In this document: piece after piece, positions 33,043-42,220 of the stretch
Layout: the number at the start of each line of letters is the position of its first letter
Position numbering within the stretch: position 1 is the stretch's first letter
NCBI GenBank assembly: GCA_009784625.1
Contig: WRBI01000005.1
Coordinates: forward strand, 33,298 to 97,297
DNA length: 64,000 nucleotides
Origin: Oscillospiraceae bacterium
Lineage (GTDB): Bacteria; Bacillota; Clostridia; Oscillospirales; Ruminococcaceae
Reading direction: 5' to 3'
Translations under genes and position numbers: made by a program
Notes under the pieces: generated by a model
What the model was told of the DNA's origin: nothing
The model's input: only the letters and a program-made list of their open reading frames with translations
The model's database searches: none

Positions 33043-33288
33043 ATGACAAATATAGAGAAATATAACCGCATATTCATGATGATTCTCGGTGCAAATGAAC
33101 GCGATTTAGACGAGGATTATACTTTTGCTAATATACATGAATGGGATTCTCTTGCTCACATGCACTTGATCGGTGAGTTGGAGGATGTTTTTGACATACT
33201 CTTTGAGACGGAAGAAATCCTTAGATTTGTTTCTTACGAGAATGGAAAACGCATCTTAGAAAGGCATGGTGTTTCGTTTGGCAGATAA
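33043..33288 (+). CDS. Acyl carrier protein 1
   Basis: An 81-residue carrier protein. The phosphopantetheine attachment motif is EWDSLAHMHLIGELE, with Ser at about residue 32, preceded by a helix and followed by a second acidic helix (LEDVFDILFETEEI). It would carry an acyl or aminoacyl group as a thioester for the following enzymes. It lacks a ribosome binding site and sits directly behind a promoter. It overlaps the downstream reductase gene by 23 bases, so the two are coupled. Confidence 0.85.
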   Translation: MTNIEKYNRIFMMILGANERDLDEDYTFANIHEWDSLAHMHLIGELEDVFDILFETEEILRFVSYENGKRILERHGVSFGR

Positions 33289-34000
33289 TCTGCTGGATGG
33301 TAAGGTGTGTCTTGTAACCGGGGTAAGCAGGGGCATTGGCCGTGCTGTGGCTGAACTTTTCTTACAGAACGGTGCGGTTGTTTACGGGGTGGCACGGGAT
33401 GTTTCAAAGCTTGTGGAAAGTGACTGTTTCTTTCCTGCTGAAATAGATGTGAAAGACTCTAATGGAATGCGCTCTTTGGTTCGCAGGATAAAGAAAGAAC
33501 ATATGTTGCTGAACTGCTTGGTGAACAATGCAGCAGTGGAAGAAAATGATGTATTAGGTACAATTACGCATGAGTTTATGCAAGACATGTTTGAGACGAA
33601 TGTGTTTTCGGTTATTGACTTAATGCAGCTTTGTGCGCGTTTGATGCGCAATACCGGCGGTAGCATTATAAACATTACCTCGCGTGTGGGCGAAAGAGGT
33701 AATGCAGGCCAGACGGTATACTCTGCTACAAAGGGTGCTGTAATTGCCCTCACAAAATCTGCCGCTCAAGAACTTGCTCCACTGAAGATTCGCGTCAATG
33801 CAGTTTCTCCCGGCCTTACGGATACACAAATGTTTAGTAAAACCCCTCAGGACAAAATGGAGAGACGCATCGGAAACATTCCTTTGCAACGCATCGCGAC
33901 ACCTGAAGAAATAGCAAATGCGGTACTTTTTTTAGCCTGTGAAAAAGCGTCTTATATTACCGGACATGTGTTAAATATTGATGGTGGTGCGTTAATCTAG
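33266..34000 (+). CDS. FabG-like short-chain dehydrogenase/reductase
   Basis: A 244-residue classical SDR. The cofactor loop is TGVSRGIGRAVAE (about residue 17). NNAAVEE follows at about 88, then catalytic Ser in INITSRVGERG and YSATK (YxxxK) at about 152. NVDGG-like NIDGGALI closes the protein. FabG-type enzymes reduce 3-oxoacyl-ACP with NADPH. With an ACP in front and ligases behind, it may shape a hydroxyacyl group on the carrier, but the substrate is an inference. Confidence 0.85.
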   Translation: MVFRLADNLLDGKVCLVTGVSRGIGRAVAELFLQNGAVVYGVARDVSKLVESDCFFPAEIDVKDSNGMRSLVRRIKKEHMLLNCLVNNAAVEENDVLGTITHEFMQDMFETNVFSVIDLMQLCARLMRNTGGSIINITSRVGERGNAGQTVYSATKGAVIALTKSAAQELAPLKIRVNAVSPGLTDTQMFSKTPQDKMERRIGNIPLQRIATPEEIANAVLFLACEKASYITGHVLNIDGGALI

Positions 34001-34015
34001 GGTGATGTGTGTTTT

Positions 34016-35407
34016 ATGTTTCTTAGTATTGATAACAAAGACAGATTCGCCACAGCTGCACTAGATTCAAGTGGAGGGCGTATTACGTATGGTCAGCTTG
34101 CAAGCTTCACAAAGGAGTTTGCAGTAAAGTCTCGTGCGGTTGTTTTTTGTTTGTGTGAAAATGACATCGGTGCTTTTGCCGGTTTATTTGCGCTTATTGA
34201 GAATAAAGCAGTTCCTCTTTTGCTTTCCGAGAAAATGAACAAGGACATGCTTTCGAATTTGTTGAATATATACGCTCCTGCATATATATGGTGCCGGAGC
34301 AATATTGCTGATGAATTTGGTTACGCCTGTGCCTTTGAGGCGTACGGGTATAAGCTCCTTAGAACAGACAATGAGTTATATCCGTTGTTTGATGATTTGG
34401 CTATGCTTTTAACTACATCCGGCTCTACTGGGAGCCCCAAACTAGTGCGGCATAGTTTCAGAAACATCAGTGAAACGCCCAAAAACACAGCTAAGTTTTT
34501 CAACATCTCAGAGAACTGTTGTGCAATGGCAGACCTGCCTATCCATCACACCATGGGGTTATCGGTCATATGCAGTCACATTTCTGCCGGCGCAAAGGTG
34601 CTTCTGAATTCACTTAGCTTAATGGAGGCGGCGTATTGGGATTTTTTCAAAGAACACAAACCCACGACATTTACCGGTGTACCGTACAGTTATGAAGTGT
34701 TGAAGAGATTGCGATTTACAAGCAGCGCGCATCCACAACTTCAGGTTCTGACACAAGGAGGAGGTAAGCTTTCTGAAGAACTATATCTGGAGTTTGCAAG
34801 TTACGCTTCAAATACCGGAAAGAAGTTTATCCCAACTTTTGGTATGACAGAATGCACAGCGCGCATGGCCGGCCTTGCGCCGGAGCTGGCCCTTGAAAAG
34901 GTATGCGCAATTGGCCACGCAATACCGGGCGGGCGGCTTTTTTTGACAGATAATGATGGTACGGAAATTGAGACGGCCGAAGCAACAGGCGAGATGGGAT
35001 TCGAAGGCCCGGGCGTTACTCTAGGATATTCAGAATGCCGCAGCGATTTACAAAAGGGAGATGAACGGTGCGGCAGGATTCTGACAGGCGATATTGCCAA
35101 ACGCGATGCCTCTGGGGTTTATTTTGTTTTGGGAAGGCAAACCCGCTTTTTGAAGCTGCTGGGTTTTCGTATAAACCTTGATGAATGTGAGAAGCTGATA
35201 AAGCGTGAGTTTGCAACAGATAGCGTTTGTGTTGGCAACGATAAGAAAATGATGGTCTACGTTGAAAAACAAGGTATCGCCGATAAGGTACCTGCTTTTT
35301 TATCCAAACATACAGGTATAGGTAAACCAGCGTTTGCAGCACAAGAAATCGCTGCAATTCCGCGCAACTCGGCCGGGAAGATACTTTACTCTGAGCTTAG
35401 AGAATGA
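34016..35407 (+). CDS. Adenylate-forming acyl ligase (AMP-binding)
   Basis: A protein of about 463 residues in the ANL superfamily. The AMP-binding loop reads LTTSGSTGSPKLVRHSFRN (about residue 132), the A5-type motif is FGMTECTARM and the hinge motif GDIAKRDASGVYFVLGR. The C-terminus ends with the catalytic Lys motif PRNSAGKILYSELR. It activates a carboxylic acid as acyl-AMP, probably for loading onto one of the two carrier proteins. ATG 34016 was chosen because GGGTGAT is well spaced; GTG 34007 is possible. Confidence 0.82.
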   Translation: MFLSIDNKDRFATAALDSSGGRITYGQLASFTKEFAVKSRAVVFCLCENDIGAFAGLFALIENKAVPLLLSEKMNKDMLSNLLNIYAPAYIWCRSNIADEFGYACAFEAYGYKLLRTDNELYPLFDDLAMLLTTSGSTGSPKLVRHSFRNISETPKNTAKFFNISENCCAMADLPIHHTMGLSVICSHISAGAKVLLNSLSLMEAAYWDFFKEHKPTTFTGVPYSYEVLKRLRFTSSAHPQLQVLTQGGGKLSEELYLEFASYASNTGKKFIPTFGMTECTARMAGLAPELALEKVCAIGHAIPGGRLFLTDNDGTEIETAEATGEMGFEGPGVTLGYSECRSDLQKGDERCGRILTGDIAKRDASGVYFVLGRQTRFLKLLGFRINLDECEKLIKREFATDSVCVGNDKKMMVYVEKQGIADKVPAFLSKHTGIGKPAFAAQEIAAIPRNSAGKILYSELRE

Positions 35408-35434
35408 TAATACGTTTACGGAGTTGAGACAGTC

Positions 35435-36928
35435 GTGACAGTTTTACACTATTTAGAGGAAACATCAAAGCGATATGGCGACAAAACCGCCATTGTTGAT
35501 CACGCTGGAACCCTCAGTTTCAACACCCTAAGAGAGAATGCTTTAAAAGTAGCAGGATATATTTCGAATCACCTGAATGGCAAAAGGAATGCTCCAATTT
35601 TCGTTTATTTACCAAAATCTAAGAAAACGATTGTTTGTTTTCTTGGTATAGCCTACAGTGGAAACCTATATAGTTTAACGGATGTGAAATTTCCCTATGA
35701 GAAGGCGGATAGGATAATTAATCTGCTAAGTCCCGCATTGATTATTACCGATAATAAGAACGGGGACAAGCTGCGAGAAAATGGTGTCAGTAAAGAAAAA
35801 ATTGTGCTATATGATGACATCATAGCGTCAGGTTGTGCATTTAACCCGGAGCCGGAACTGACTAAAATTATCGATAGAGACCCGCTTTATGTACTGTTTA
35901 CTTCTGGTTCCACCGGAACACCCAAGGGTGTAACGATCGCTCATGGAAGTGTGCGAGATTATATCGATTTTCTTGTGAAGAAGTTTGACTTGAACAAGTC
36001 TTTAAAAATTCTAAATCAAGCACCGTTTTATTTTGATAATTCTGTTTTAGATATTTATGTGACATTAGCTGTGGGGGCGGAGCTTCATATTGTTTCGGAA
36101 ACATACTACACTTATGCTGCGAAACTTACGCATTATATATCTGATAAAGGCATAAATTTTATATTCTGGGTGCCGTCGGCAATCATACATGTCGCCAATT
36201 CAGGCACGCTTGCGTCTTTATCTGACTCTTGCCTTAATGACGTGTTTTTCTGTGGTGAGGTTATGTCGAACAAACAACTGAATCAATGGCGGAGAACTTT
36301 GCCCCAAGCCCGGTTCGTAAATTTGTATGGCCCTACGGAAATAACAGATGCTTGCACGTATTTTGAAGTATCACGTAGTTTTGGAGATGATGAGCCATTA
36401 CCTCTGGGATACCCGTGCGATAACACGGATATTATGTTGTTGGACGAAGGCAACATGCGCATTGTCGAGCCGAACATACAAGGGGAGCTGTGTGTTCGCG
36501 GTTCTTCATTATCTTTGGGTTATTGGAAAAACCCAGTTGAAACAACACAAAGGTTTATTCAAAACCCTTTGCACAACAATTATGAAGAAAAAATCTACAA
36601 GACCGGAGATTTAGCCCATTACAACAAACGCGGAGAAATCATGTTTGACGGCCGCAAAGATTTCCAAATAAAGCATATGGGCCATCGTATTGAGCTTGGA
36701 GAGATAGAGTCGGCAGCATCAAGCGTAAGCGGTGTAACACATGTGTGCGCTCTTTATAACCAGGAAATCATTCTTGTTTATGTAGGGGAAACGGATTGCG
36801 ACACAGTACACAAGGCGCTCGCGGCGAAGCTCCCTCGTTATATGGTGCCGGGACTATACCAGAAAATTGATAAAATGCCGCTTAATGACAATGGAAAAAT
36901 TGACAGAAAATCGCTTGGCACATTATAA
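35435..36928 (+). CDS. Amino acid adenylation domain protein (DltA-like)
   Basis: A stand-alone 497-residue adenylation domain resembling D-alanine:carrier ligase DltA and NRPS A-domains. Motifs: VLFTSGSTGTPKGVTIAHGS (about residue 152), NLYGPTEITDACTYFEV (about 293), YKTGDLAHYNKRGEIMFDGR (about 388), FQIKHMGHRIELGEIE, and the C-terminal Lys in LNDNGKIDRKSL. It probably activates an amino acid and loads it on a carrier protein. No DltB, DltC or DltD neighbour is present; the two ACP genes in the operon are the likely acceptors. Start is GTG 35435. Confidence 0.85.
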   Translation: MTVLHYLEETSKRYGDKTAIVDHAGTLSFNTLRENALKVAGYISNHLNGKRNAPIFVYLPKSKKTIVCFLGIAYSGNLYSLTDVKFPYEKADRIINLLSPALIITDNKNGDKLRENGVSKEKIVLYDDIIASGCAFNPEPELTKIIDRDPLYVLFTSGSTGTPKGVTIAHGSVRDYIDFLVKKFDLNKSLKILNQAPFYFDNSVLDIYVTLAVGAELHIVSETYYTYAAKLTHYISDKGINFIFWVPSAIIHVANSGTLASLSDSCLNDVFFCGEVMSNKQLNQWRRTLPQARFVNLYGPTEITDACTYFEVSRSFGDDEPLPLGYPCDNTDIMLLDEGNMRIVEPNIQGELCVRGSSLSLGYWKNPVETTQRFIQNPLHNNYEEKIYKTGDLAHYNKRGEIMFDGRKDFQIKHMGHRIELGEIESAASSVSGVTHVCALYNQEIILVYVGETDCDTVHKALAAKLPRYMVPGLYQKIDKMPLNDNGKIDRKSLGTL

Positions 36929-36951
36929 TATACGCAAGATAGGTGGTGAAC

Positions 36952-38001
36952 ATGTTGAGTGCCATACACCACGGCAGGCATATTATTCGAAGGGCAACTC
37001 TGGCCGATGTTGCGTTTATCATGGACTTTCTTGGAACGTACTGGGAAAATGGCTGTTTACTTTCCAGAGACAGGGCATATTTTGAGTATGAGTTTGTAGT
37101 TGATGGCGTGGTAAACCTAGTAGTTGCCGAGCATAAGGAAAACGGCACAATTGACGCCACACAGGGCTATATCCAATGCTCTAAAAGTGTGCCGCATGAT
37201 GGTTTTTATGTCATATGGGCATGTAAACCTCAGAGCGGTACCTCCTTTCTGGGGGTAACCATGAATAAAAATATGCTTAGCCTCACAGGGGCAAGAAAGC
37301 TGTTTGGGGTTGGGATTACAGACAAAGGCAGGAAAGTGGCTTCTCGATATGGAGATACAGATAGGATACAAAAACTTTCCCACTACTATCGCTTAGCCCA
37401 AAGAAACGAATATACTATTGCCGAAATTGTCACCCCCAGACATGAAGAAAGCATAACCGTCCCCGGCAGAAAGCTTATCCCCATCCCAACAATTCATAAG
37501 CTTAAAGAGTGGTATGACTTTCAATCACTCCCTGATGTGTCCATGTATAAAGACCTGTGGTATATAGAACATAGATACTACAACCACCCTTACTATAAGT
37601 TTAATATTTGGGGCATAGAGGAATCCCCCGGCGTAATCAGTGGTTTGCTAGTTGGGCGTATGGTCAATCACAACGGCTCGGCCTGTCTACGGATAATGGA
37701 CTTTTTCGGCCATGAAAATCTACTTGCCGGCATTGGTGCAGAGCTAGACCTTATCATGATGTCGGTGGGGCTTGAATATACCGACTTTTATTGTGCGGGC
37801 ATCCCCCACGACAGTATGAAAAATGCAGGGTTCGCACTCCGGGACGAATATGACAAAAACATCATACCCAATCACTTTGAGCCCTACGAGCGCAGGAATG
37901 TGGACATACTATACAGCGGCGGTGGGGCTCGGGCATACAAAGGAGACGGTGACCAGGGGAGACCCAAACGGCTGCGCCTTGGGCATGAATGGCAAATCTA
38001 G
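36952..38001 (+). CDS. GNAT-like acyltransferase of unknown substrate
   Basis: A 349-residue protein of two apparent GNAT-like halves: an N-terminal segment IIRRATLADVAFIMDFLGTY typical of N-acetyltransferases, and a C-terminal half with GIEESPGVISGLLVGRM and FGHENLLAGIGAELD. I do not recognise the exact family. In an operon with carrier proteins and ligases, transfer of a carrier-bound acyl or aminoacyl group to an amino sugar is a reasonable guess. AGGTGGTGAAC precedes ATG 36952. The next gene (ACP 2) follows after 16 bases. Confidence 0.65.
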   Translation: MLSAIHHGRHIIRRATLADVAFIMDFLGTYWENGCLLSRDRAYFEYEFVVDGVVNLVVAEHKENGTIDATQGYIQCSKSVPHDGFYVIWACKPQSGTSFLGVTMNKNMLSLTGARKLFGVGITDKGRKVASRYGDTDRIQKLSHYYRLAQRNEYTIAEIVTPRHEESITVPGRKLIPIPTIHKLKEWYDFQSLPDVSMYKDLWYIEHRYYNHPYYKFNIWGIEESPGVISGLLVGRMVNHNGSACLRIMDFFGHENLLAGIGAELDLIMMSVGLEYTDFYCAGIPHDSMKNAGFALRDEYDKNIIPNHFEPYERRNVDILYSGGGARAYKGDGDQGRPKRLRLGHEWQI

Positions 38002-38017
38002 TTGAGGTGAAGCATAT

Positions 38018-38254
38018 ATGTATGATGAAATTCTCACACTCCTTAAAGATATACAACCCCTTCATAATTTTGAAGAAGGGGTTGACTTTACAGAAGAGGG
38101 CTACTTAGATAGCCTGGATGTGGTAATATTAATAGAGCGGCTGGAAGAAAAATACGACATAGCCATATCGCCGTTAGACTTTTTACCGGAAAACTTTGCG
38201 TCGATAGAGGCAATTTTCGCCCTTGTTAAGAAAAGTGAGCAATCCATTGTATGA
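38018..38254 (+). CDS. Acyl carrier protein 2
   Basis: A 78-residue acidic carrier protein. The attachment motif is GYLDSLDVVILIERLEE, with Ser at about residue 32. The third helix (FASIEAIFALVKK) is intact. The LDSLD motif is closer to DltC-like carriers than that of ACP 1, so it is the more likely partner of the DltA-like ligase. The ribosome binding site is TTGAGGTGAAG. The stop lies two bases from the stop of the convergent gene. Confidence 0.83.
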   Translation: MYDEILTLLKDIQPLHNFEEGVDFTEEGYLDSLDVVILIERLEEKYDIAISPLDFLPENFASIEAIFALVKKSEQSIV

Positions 38255-38256
38255 GA

Positions 38257-39111
38257 CTACTTCTGAAAAAACGTGTATGTCACTCTGTCGCCGGGGTAAG
38301 TTCCCCAACGTTTGGCATAAAATTCACCTAGTTTTATAAGCCGCTCGTTATCCATGTCCCGCCATCCGTACATTAATTTTATTTTTTTATCTTTAAGGTG
38401 ATCGTCTCTATGTGCCATAAGCTCTATATTGAACATTTTCCCCCTGTGCTCTTCCACTACCACTTCGAATATACTGTGCAATATATTGCCATGCAATTCA
38501 TAATATAATAAGGCGGCTATTTTGCCGTCTATTTTTATGATTGGAATCTGCTTTTTCTTTGCATGTTCCATTATTTCACTAATTTCCGGTATAGCCTGTG
38601 TGTATACATCAAAATGTGAAGTCAGAATTTTGAGAATTTCTTCAGCAGCATCCGGACTTGCAAATTCCGAGCGATTATTTCCATCATAGCCGCTAAAATC
38701 ATTTTTCTTTGACCTTAAATAAGCAAACCGCCGCATACGTCTTCGGAGGGTGAAGCCACTTAGCTCAAAGCGGGAAACATACAAATCAATATCTTTTTTT
38801 GCACCGCTAACAGCACAAACCAATGGCAGATCGGGTGCAAACTCAAAGCTTAGGAGTGATAAATTCTCAGATAATACATTTAACTCTGTTATGTGATAAT
38901 ATATTTGATAATACATTTCATGTTCGGGTATAGCTAAAAATATGCAAACATCATTTACATACAATATACAGTCTTTTATTAGCATAGTGTCTTTAATTTT
39001 GTCAACAGAAACTATGCAGTTAGAGATTGTTTTCCTGGATTGCTTTTTCAAATTGTCTATGCTTTGGATATAATTATCAAAAACTGCATCTATTAAGTGT
39101 AATTTACTCAT
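38257..39111 (-). CDS. GNAT-like protein
   Basis: A 284-residue protein whose C-terminal half looks like a GNAT N-acyltransferase: IIKIDGKIAALLYYELHGNI, then SIFEVVVEEHRGKMFNIELM (a loop in the acetyl-CoA-binding position) and LMYGWRDMDNERLIKLGEFY. The N-terminal half may be a degenerate second GNAT fold. It has no signal peptide. Its start overlaps the stop of the 600-residue gene by four bases. The acceptor is unknown; an amino group on the glycan precursor is plausible. Confidence 0.6.
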   Translation of the reverse strand: MSKLHLIDAVFDNYIQSIDNLKKQSRKTISNCIVSVDKIKDTMLIKDCILYVNDVCIFLAIPEHEMYYQIYYHITELNVLSENLSLLSFEFAPDLPLVCAVSGAKKDIDLYVSRFELSGFTLRRRMRRFAYLRSKKNDFSGYDGNNRSEFASPDAAEEILKILTSHFDVYTQAIPEISEIMEHAKKKQIPIIKIDGKIAALLYYELHGNILHSIFEVVVEEHRGKMFNIELMAHRDDHLKDKKIKLMYGWRDMDNERLIKLGEFYAKRWGTYPGDRVTYTFFQK

Positions 39112-40910
39112 GCCTTAATGTGCTCTGCGTAGTTATCACGCAGGGCTTCTTTCATTAGTGTAAACATTAACTTATCTTCGTCTGTCATACATTCCCTTAG
39201 CTCCAAATACGTTTGGTGGACGGCATTCGTATATTGCGAATAACTATAGTTTGCAGTTTTTGCGATACGCTTACTTAAGCTGAATATACCAGCCATTTCT
39301 TCTTTTGACCTGCTTATTGTTAATCCGCCTGCGCAGTCGAGTATATTTATCTGTTCATTGGTAAGCTCATATTTAACCGTAGAGAGACAATTAAGTTGTG
39401 CATCATATCGGTCCCCTTTTGCTATTTTCACTCCATTACGATATGCTAGGTTTATATTCTGCTTGTAGTGTTTAATTGGCTTACCCAAACCTGCAGCGTA
39501 GTAAATGTGAGAACCATACCCATTTGTTAGAATGGCATCTGCTGTAGATAAAATTGTCTTTAATCTTCTGCTGAATGATGGATCAGATATGAATCCGGAA
39601 CAAGCAATATGTGCGCCTCCAGCCTCAAACATTTTGATTATATCCTTATTCATAATTATATCGTTATAATGTGCGGACAGCGTTATAGAATCAAATGATT
39701 TTGCTTCGTTAAAAGCAAAATCGACAAAAGCACGTTCGTTATATTTTACCATAGCGTCAGGTACGCTATGCACAGGAAAGCAAACAAGATTCTTTCCTAC
39801 GCAATTTTTGTATTCTTCAAAGGTATCTTGTTTGTAAAAGGAGCGAACGTACTGAAGGAAATGACCAACTGTGAAATAGAGACAACTCGGGTACTGGTTA
39901 AAAATAATTGACTTCATGCCGAATCCTGCTTGCATCAAGCTCTGTAAATGAACGGCTATCGTTCGTACAGTTCCATCATCATTCAATATACCATGGGAAA
40001 TGGAAGGGCACTCATAAGCTTCATTGTCACAACCAGCGTATAGCAACATTTCATTGCAAAACCCGTAATAATAGTTTTCTTGTAAACTCCTATATACGAT
40101 ATCTCCCTGTGTGCGAGAGCGATGAAAATTTCTATAAATATGAATAGGAATACTTTTGTAATCTTTAATCAGCTCAGGGTATTTAATGAAATCAATATCC
40201 TTTATTTCGTTTATTGATTTGTCTGAAAATCCTTTTCCATATCCATCTATTGTTAATGCTAAATTTATAGCTATATTGTCTAATAAAGCATAGTTACATG
40301 TAATTAAGTTAGTTATGCCCATACTCCGTAGCTTCTTCTCTACAGTGATATGATCGGCAACACAAATTAAAATATCATATTTATCCTGCAAATCAACTAA
40401 ATCCTCAGGATGAAAAACGTGTTTTCCGAAGTATCTTGTTTCTCCCATTTTTGAATCTGCGAAAGCATATACGTTTTCATTGCCAAAGAAGCGGAAAACT
40501 GTCGCACCGAAACCGCCTGCACCGTACAAAATTTTTTTATTCTGGTTATCTAAAGCCAATTCAATATCCATTTTTTTTGCCTGAATATATGCATTTGGAA
40601 ATCGACTCCATCCGGTGTTTATATCATCATCATCCCATACGGTATATGACTTGATACCGGCGTTATGAAAAGAAGCAATAGCATCGAACAAATCAAAAAT
40701 TGCTAAAACAATGTCGTAGTCGTGATGAATAAGTAACATTTCATCAAAGCTTAATACTTCTTTACCCATAAAAATTATACCAAATTTGAAGTGGTCCGCA
40801 AAATAAGCAACCGCTTCCGGATCATCCTTGGTGAAAAAAATATAAGCACGTCTCCCCATCTCACCCGCGCCAAATATTATTTTACGTCGCTTTTTATTTT
40901 GAGCCAACAT
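39108..40910 (-). CDS. Tandem Rossmann-like domains with a putative glycosyltransferase C-terminus
   Basis: A 600-residue protein. It begins with a Rossmann-like domain (KIIFGAGEMGRRAYIFF, about residues 9-25) and has a second copy (KKILYGAGGFGATVFRFFG) at about 122. Residues about 240-600 contain a GT-B-like block, AILTNGYGSHIYYAAGLGKP, typical of nucleotide-sugar glycosyltransferase C-domains. The same GAGxxGRR-type domain starts the two radical SAM enzymes of the island, so it probably binds a shared ligand or tethers partners. The exact activity is not known. Confidence 0.55.
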   Translation of the reverse strand: MLAQNKKRRKIIFGAGEMGRRAYIFFTKDDPEAVAYFADHFKFGIIFMGKEVLSFDEMLLIHHDYDIVLAIFDLFDAIASFHNAGIKSYTVWDDDDINTGWSRFPNAYIQAKKMDIELALDNQNKKILYGAGGFGATVFRFFGNENVYAFADSKMGETRYFGKHVFHPEDLVDLQDKYDILICVADHITVEKKLRSMGITNLITCNYALLDNIAINLALTIDGYGKGFSDKSINEIKDIDFIKYPELIKDYKSIPIHIYRNFHRSRTQGDIVYRSLQENYYYGFCNEMLLYAGCDNEAYECPSISHGILNDDGTVRTIAVHLQSLMQAGFGMKSIIFNQYPSCLYFTVGHFLQYVRSFYKQDTFEEYKNCVGKNLVCFPVHSVPDAMVKYNERAFVDFAFNEAKSFDSITLSAHYNDIIMNKDIIKMFEAGGAHIACSGFISDPSFSRRLKTILSTADAILTNGYGSHIYYAAGLGKPIKHYKQNINLAYRNGVKIAKGDRYDAQLNCLSTVKYELTNEQINILDCAGGLTISRSKEEMAGIFSLSKRIAKTANYSYSQYTNAVHQTYLELRECMTDEDKLMFTLMKEALRDNYAEHIKA

Positions 40911-40913
40911 CAG

Positions 40914-42185
40914 TTATATTTCTCCATTTACGGTTAGAATATAAGGTTTGCTTATTTGTGGATTCATCATACAACGACATTGTGGGGCGCCTTTCTTGAA
41001 CTCATTGCGACGCGCTGTCATCCTTGGGTCGTTAAGCCAAACATCATACATATTGTCGCGCAACACATTTCCTAATATCCACATTGTTGGGTCACAGCCA
41101 CATCCGTTTATATCGCCGGAGGGAAGTATAGAAAGATATTGAAACCTTCGAGTACATAGTCTTAAGTTTTCCAATTCGCGTACCTGAATTTTCTTGGTGC
41201 CGGCGATTTCAAATCTATAATATGCTTCATGTGACCATACCGTAGCGAACGGGAAGTCACTCCGAAGGTAATCGCCGGCGGTACGCAAGTATTCATTTAC
41301 CTGGCTATGTGAAACAGAGTCATTGTATTTTGCAGGTAATACACAAGTGTTATGAATTGAAAACTTTACATTTACAGGATTTAGCATTTTATATGCATTT
41401 AATACGTTTTCTTTTATGACCGAATAAGTTGAGCCTTTACGCCAATGCTCTGATTCTTGTGGTGACGCACCGTCTATTGAAAGAATAATCTCTAAGCGCT
41501 GACACGACAACCTGGCGATTTTCTCCACATTTTTTTGCGTTAAAGTTATCCCGTTAGAATTCAATGACACTGCTTTAATACCTGTATTTTCTAGCATGTA
41601 TGATGTCATCTCAAACCAATTGGGGTGAAATAAGGGCTCCCCTCTACCGCTTAGCTGCATTTCTGTTAAAGACTTTATCTCTCTTGCTTGAAGGGCGATA
41701 GCATGAACAACCGGCCAAGAGATCATTTCGTTTTTTTCGGCCCAAGTTTTAGAGTGCTCTGATTCGTCGCTATGATGAGGACAGTACCTACAGCGCAGAT
41801 TACATTTATTAGATAAGTCCACTTGTAAAATTCGCGATTCTATTGCCATTTCTTTGTACAAGGCAACAATGTAATTTGGCTGTGTGCAGTCAATAACTGT
41901 ACCTCCTACACATACAGCGCTTTTAAGCCCAAGGCTTGAACACTGGCTTGTGATTTCATCAAAGTATCTTGATCCCGTACAAACAATCACTAAACCTTCA
42001 GCACCAATAAGTTGAAAAATTTCGCTTGGCGGGATAACCGGCAGATGTTCATCAGCGTTTGCGGAGGGAGTGTATAAGCTTGGGTTATTGTCACTAAATG
42101 CGACAACTTCATACTCAGGTTCAATAAATGGCAGATATTTTCTTCCCAGTTTACTCGCACCAAAGATCACTGCTTTTCTCATCAT
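40914..42185 (-). CDS. Radical SAM/SPASM-like enzyme with Rossmann-like N-terminal domain, copy 1
   Basis: A 423-residue protein. Residues about 1-115 form a Rossmann-like domain (AVIFGASKLGRKYLPFI, then VVAFSDNN). The radical SAM core follows with CNLRCRYCPHH (CxxxCxxC) at about residue 131 and the GRGEPLFHP motif at about 185. The C-terminus has Cys-rich GCGCDP and CRCM segments that may bind an auxiliary cluster as in SPASM enzymes. It could modify a nucleotide sugar, a lipid-linked glycan or a peptide. It is a paralogue of the protein at 46380-47699. GGGAGGAG precedes the start. Confidence 0.8.
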   Translation of the reverse strand: MMRKAVIFGASKLGRKYLPFIEPEYEVVAFSDNNPSLYTPSANADEHLPVIPPSEIFQLIGAEGLVIVCTGSRYFDEITSQCSSLGLKSAVCVGGTVIDCTQPNYIVALYKEMAIESRILQVDLSNKCNLRCRYCPHHSDESEHSKTWAEKNEMISWPVVHAIALQAREIKSLTEMQLSGRGEPLFHPNWFEMTSYMLENTGIKAVSLNSNGITLTQKNVEKIARLSCQRLEIILSIDGASPQESEHWRKGSTYSVIKENVLNAYKMLNPVNVKFSIHNTCVLPAKYNDSVSHSQVNEYLRTAGDYLRSDFPFATVWSHEAYYRFEIAGTKKIQVRELENLRLCTRRFQYLSILPSGDINGCGCDPTMWILGNVLRDNMYDVWLNDPRMTARRNEFKKGAPQCRCMMNPQISKPYILTVNGEI

Positions 42186-42220
42186 ATGCTCCTCCCGACT
42201 ATTTATACAGCGGGTTTCAT

